Assembly (NCBI RefSeq): GCF_026151205.1
Contig: NC_087072.1
Coordinates: 1,569,375-1,633,374 of the forward strand
DNA: 64,000 bases
Direction of reading: 5' to 3'
Source of the DNA: Bolinopsis microptera
Taxonomy: Eukaryota; Ctenophora; Tentaculata; Lobata; Bolinopsidae
Shown in pieces: positions 62,245-64,000 of the stretch. The translations under genes and the position numbers were made by a program. The notes beneath the pieces are model-generated. The model was given only the letters and a program-made list of their open reading frames with translations. It was not told the origin of the DNA and searched no databases. Position 1 is the first letter of the stretch. Each line of letters begins with the position of its first letter.

Positions 62245-62340
62245 CTTTTGCCTCAGTTTTCCAAGGTCTGTACGCTGATCTGGCGGTAACGTTTTTCGTA
62301 GTTAGCAATAAGGTTCCAATATCATCGTCCACTGGCAAAC
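62245..62340 (-). CDS. Small splice-bounded exon of an unknown gene
   Basis: A 96-nt exon between AATTTTCCAG and GTGAGA, phase 1 at both ends, reads LPVDDDIGTLLLTTKNVTAR and SAYRPWKTEAK. It could belong to the same minus-strand gene as 61096-61407, but the phase of the next candidate acceptor (about 61641) does not give an open frame. Confidence 0.45.
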
Positions 62341-64000
62341 CTGGAAAATTAGGTTTTATAATTATTACATTATATAAATATAACGAATAGCTTAGCCACA
62401 CCCGACCCCACTCAGGATTTAGCAACTTCGGTTGACCATCACTATAAACTTGAATATAGTTATAAACATTAACCATTATCCAATTAATTCAGTCCTTGGT
62501 TGATTTAGCTGTGAGCGGAATTGATATGAGGGGTAGTGTCCACTGTCCAGTAAGAGATAGCCTACATTTAGCTCATCCAGGAACGATCACAATTAGTCTT
62601 ACGACTCCATCCAATCTCAGTTATTCTAGTTATTTGATAATATAGCATTTGTGCCATTTACAACACTATATTATGTCACTATAGGGGTGTAGAAGAGGAG
62701 GGGCAGGTGGGGGGGGGGGGGGCGACCGCCCCCCATAAAATCTGGAAAAGGGGCCGAAAAGGGGCTACTTTTTCAAGTAAATTTGCAGGATTACAATCCA
62801 GCGGTGAGCTGGCATATGAACAGGAAATTGATAATTTATATTACATATTCCGCTTATTACATGTAAGGATTATCAGAAGTCAGGAACCTAGCGATTACAA
62901 ATTCAGATAATATTGCTGGTTACCTTTCTATGCGTGTTCAGTATTTTCAATACCAGAATCTTTCAATGAACCAGAAATTGTTAATTTATATTACCTATTA
63001 TTCTGATATTAAACGGGTAGCTTATTTTGATTAAAAATAAACATCGTGATCGGCGTGATCAATTATTTTAATTGAAAGTACAACGGCTGCACCCTGACTT
63101 TTTAACTTAATAAGAGACGTATATATAGGACATTTGTAATTTGATAAAATTTAAGTTTTGGTGACTCGTGAATTTAAATGTATTTAAAACAAAAAATATT
63201 ACATGTCGGTTATTAAGAATCGAAGCCTAGCAATTATAAAATCAGATAACATTATGGATTACTCTTTTTGCCGTGGGAATACGCCCCCCACACTCCCCCC
63301 CACCCCCCTGGCCCCGGCAACAAACCCCATCCCCGCCCGTCCCCTTCCCCCCCCTATCCCCCCTTCAGGTCCAAATTTTCATTACATTCATGGCTAGAAT
63401 TCATTCCTTAAACCAAATTTTCCAAAGAATTGTTCCATTTCGCCTCCTTGCATGTTGTACGTCTTTTTAGTGTGAAGACCTATTACTGTACGAATATTTT
63501 CAACATTTGCAGATTTTCCTGTGACCATAATTAAAATGGCACAACAAAATCTTTCTGGATTTATCATTTTCACATTGCTAGATTTTCAATTCTGGAAAGC
63601 AAATGTTCCTGAATTCTTTTCGAGAGAAACTGCAATATGCAATCCTTTTCGACTACACTTATTTCGCAGAGCTGCTTGTAGGGCCCTAATGGCATTTAAA
63701 ATCGTATTATTTTAATCGTTCTTGAAAACTGTGATTGAAAATTATCTCTATTGCCAAATTGCTCAGCTGGTAGGGGCTTTACACACGTTTTGCGGTTTTG
63801 ATAATTCGGCTGTGGCAAAGCGGTGCTATAATTAGAAAAACTCTAAGATTTTGGCATGACAGCAAAACATCTCTACACCCGGCACCTGACTGTTATCGTT
63901 ATTATTTTAATAAGTGCCCATCGTTCTGTCTGGAAGAGGTATCTCAATTCGCAATTTACGGGGTTGATGGAATCGGCCAAAATTTATTTTTATTCTTATT
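62341..64000. other. Intergenic with poly-G and poly-C tracts
   Basis: A G-rich run lies at 62706-62724 and a C-rich low-complexity tract at 63281-63362; ORFs across them are artefacts. No supportable gene was recognised. Confidence 0.45.

Noticed and set aside
63753..63840. tRNA-like start (TTGCTCAGCTGGTAGGGGC)
   Set aside because: A plausible A-box but no B-box at the right distance and no acceptor stem pairing; too weak to call a tRNA or SINE.

Overview
The window looks like part of an animal nuclear genome. It is AT-rich and intron-bearing, carries several LINE retrotransposons and cut-and-paste transposons, has CCCTAA-type telomere-like tracts, and encodes secreted multidomain proteins (F5/8-type lectin plus kringle; farnesoic-acid-methyltransferase-like domain plus sushi) built from phase-1 exons. 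Such combinations are common in cnidarians and other marine invertebrates. I cannot fix the phylum from the sequence alone. No rRNA, CRISPR array or bacterial operon is visible.

Layout. 1-3719 is a homopolymer-ridden stretch without genes that ends at a 100-N gap (3720-3819). 5342-8929 is a complete RTE-like LINE with target-site duplications, and a short dead copy of the same family sits at 14860-15027. 12234-14401 (minus) is a secreted lectin-kringle gene whose four exons I could join in phase. 16011-18233 (minus) and 36699-39896 (minus) are two related LINE ORFs with a WADD catalytic motif. 20026-20696 is a truncated LINE flanked by a perfect 47-bp duplication.

The most interesting gene is at 22262-25381 (plus). 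It is a long uninterrupted ORF for a membrane-anchored protein with a NERD-type nuclease motif, a repetitive charged linker and a C-terminal SF1 helicase with all its motifs. 26505-27387 is a pogo-like element inserted in a 29-bp minisatellite. 29316-33269 holds a small unknown gene model whose 3' part lies in a 3,229-bp tandem duplication (30066-36523). Both duplicates carry an unknown 117-aa ORF, the broken end of an R2-type retrotransposon and a telomere-like tract.

40774-42387 (minus) is a secreted protein with a farnesoic-acid-methyltransferase-like domain and a sushi domain. 43.7-44.8 kb is rich in hairpins and CACGTG motifs. 46530-47609 (plus) is a four-exon model for a 99-aa secreted, possibly GPI-anchored peptide. 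48640-49921 (minus) holds a C2H2 zinc-finger ORF and a Pro/Tyr-rich ORF. 52543-53622 is a foldback element with hAT-like ends and telomere-like arms. 55728-58633 (minus) contains exons of a probable galactose-3-O-sulfotransferase, with a 67-bp satellite in an intron. The last 5 kb has a frameshifted acidic ORF and unrecognised, splice-bounded exons.

Most of the window is transposon remains and simple repeats around a few small host genes. I see no operon-like cooperation. The functional themes are secreted or cell-surface recognition proteins and one putative membrane-bound nucleic-acid-processing enzyme. All exon joins were made by eye from GT/AG sites and reading phase, without transcripts.
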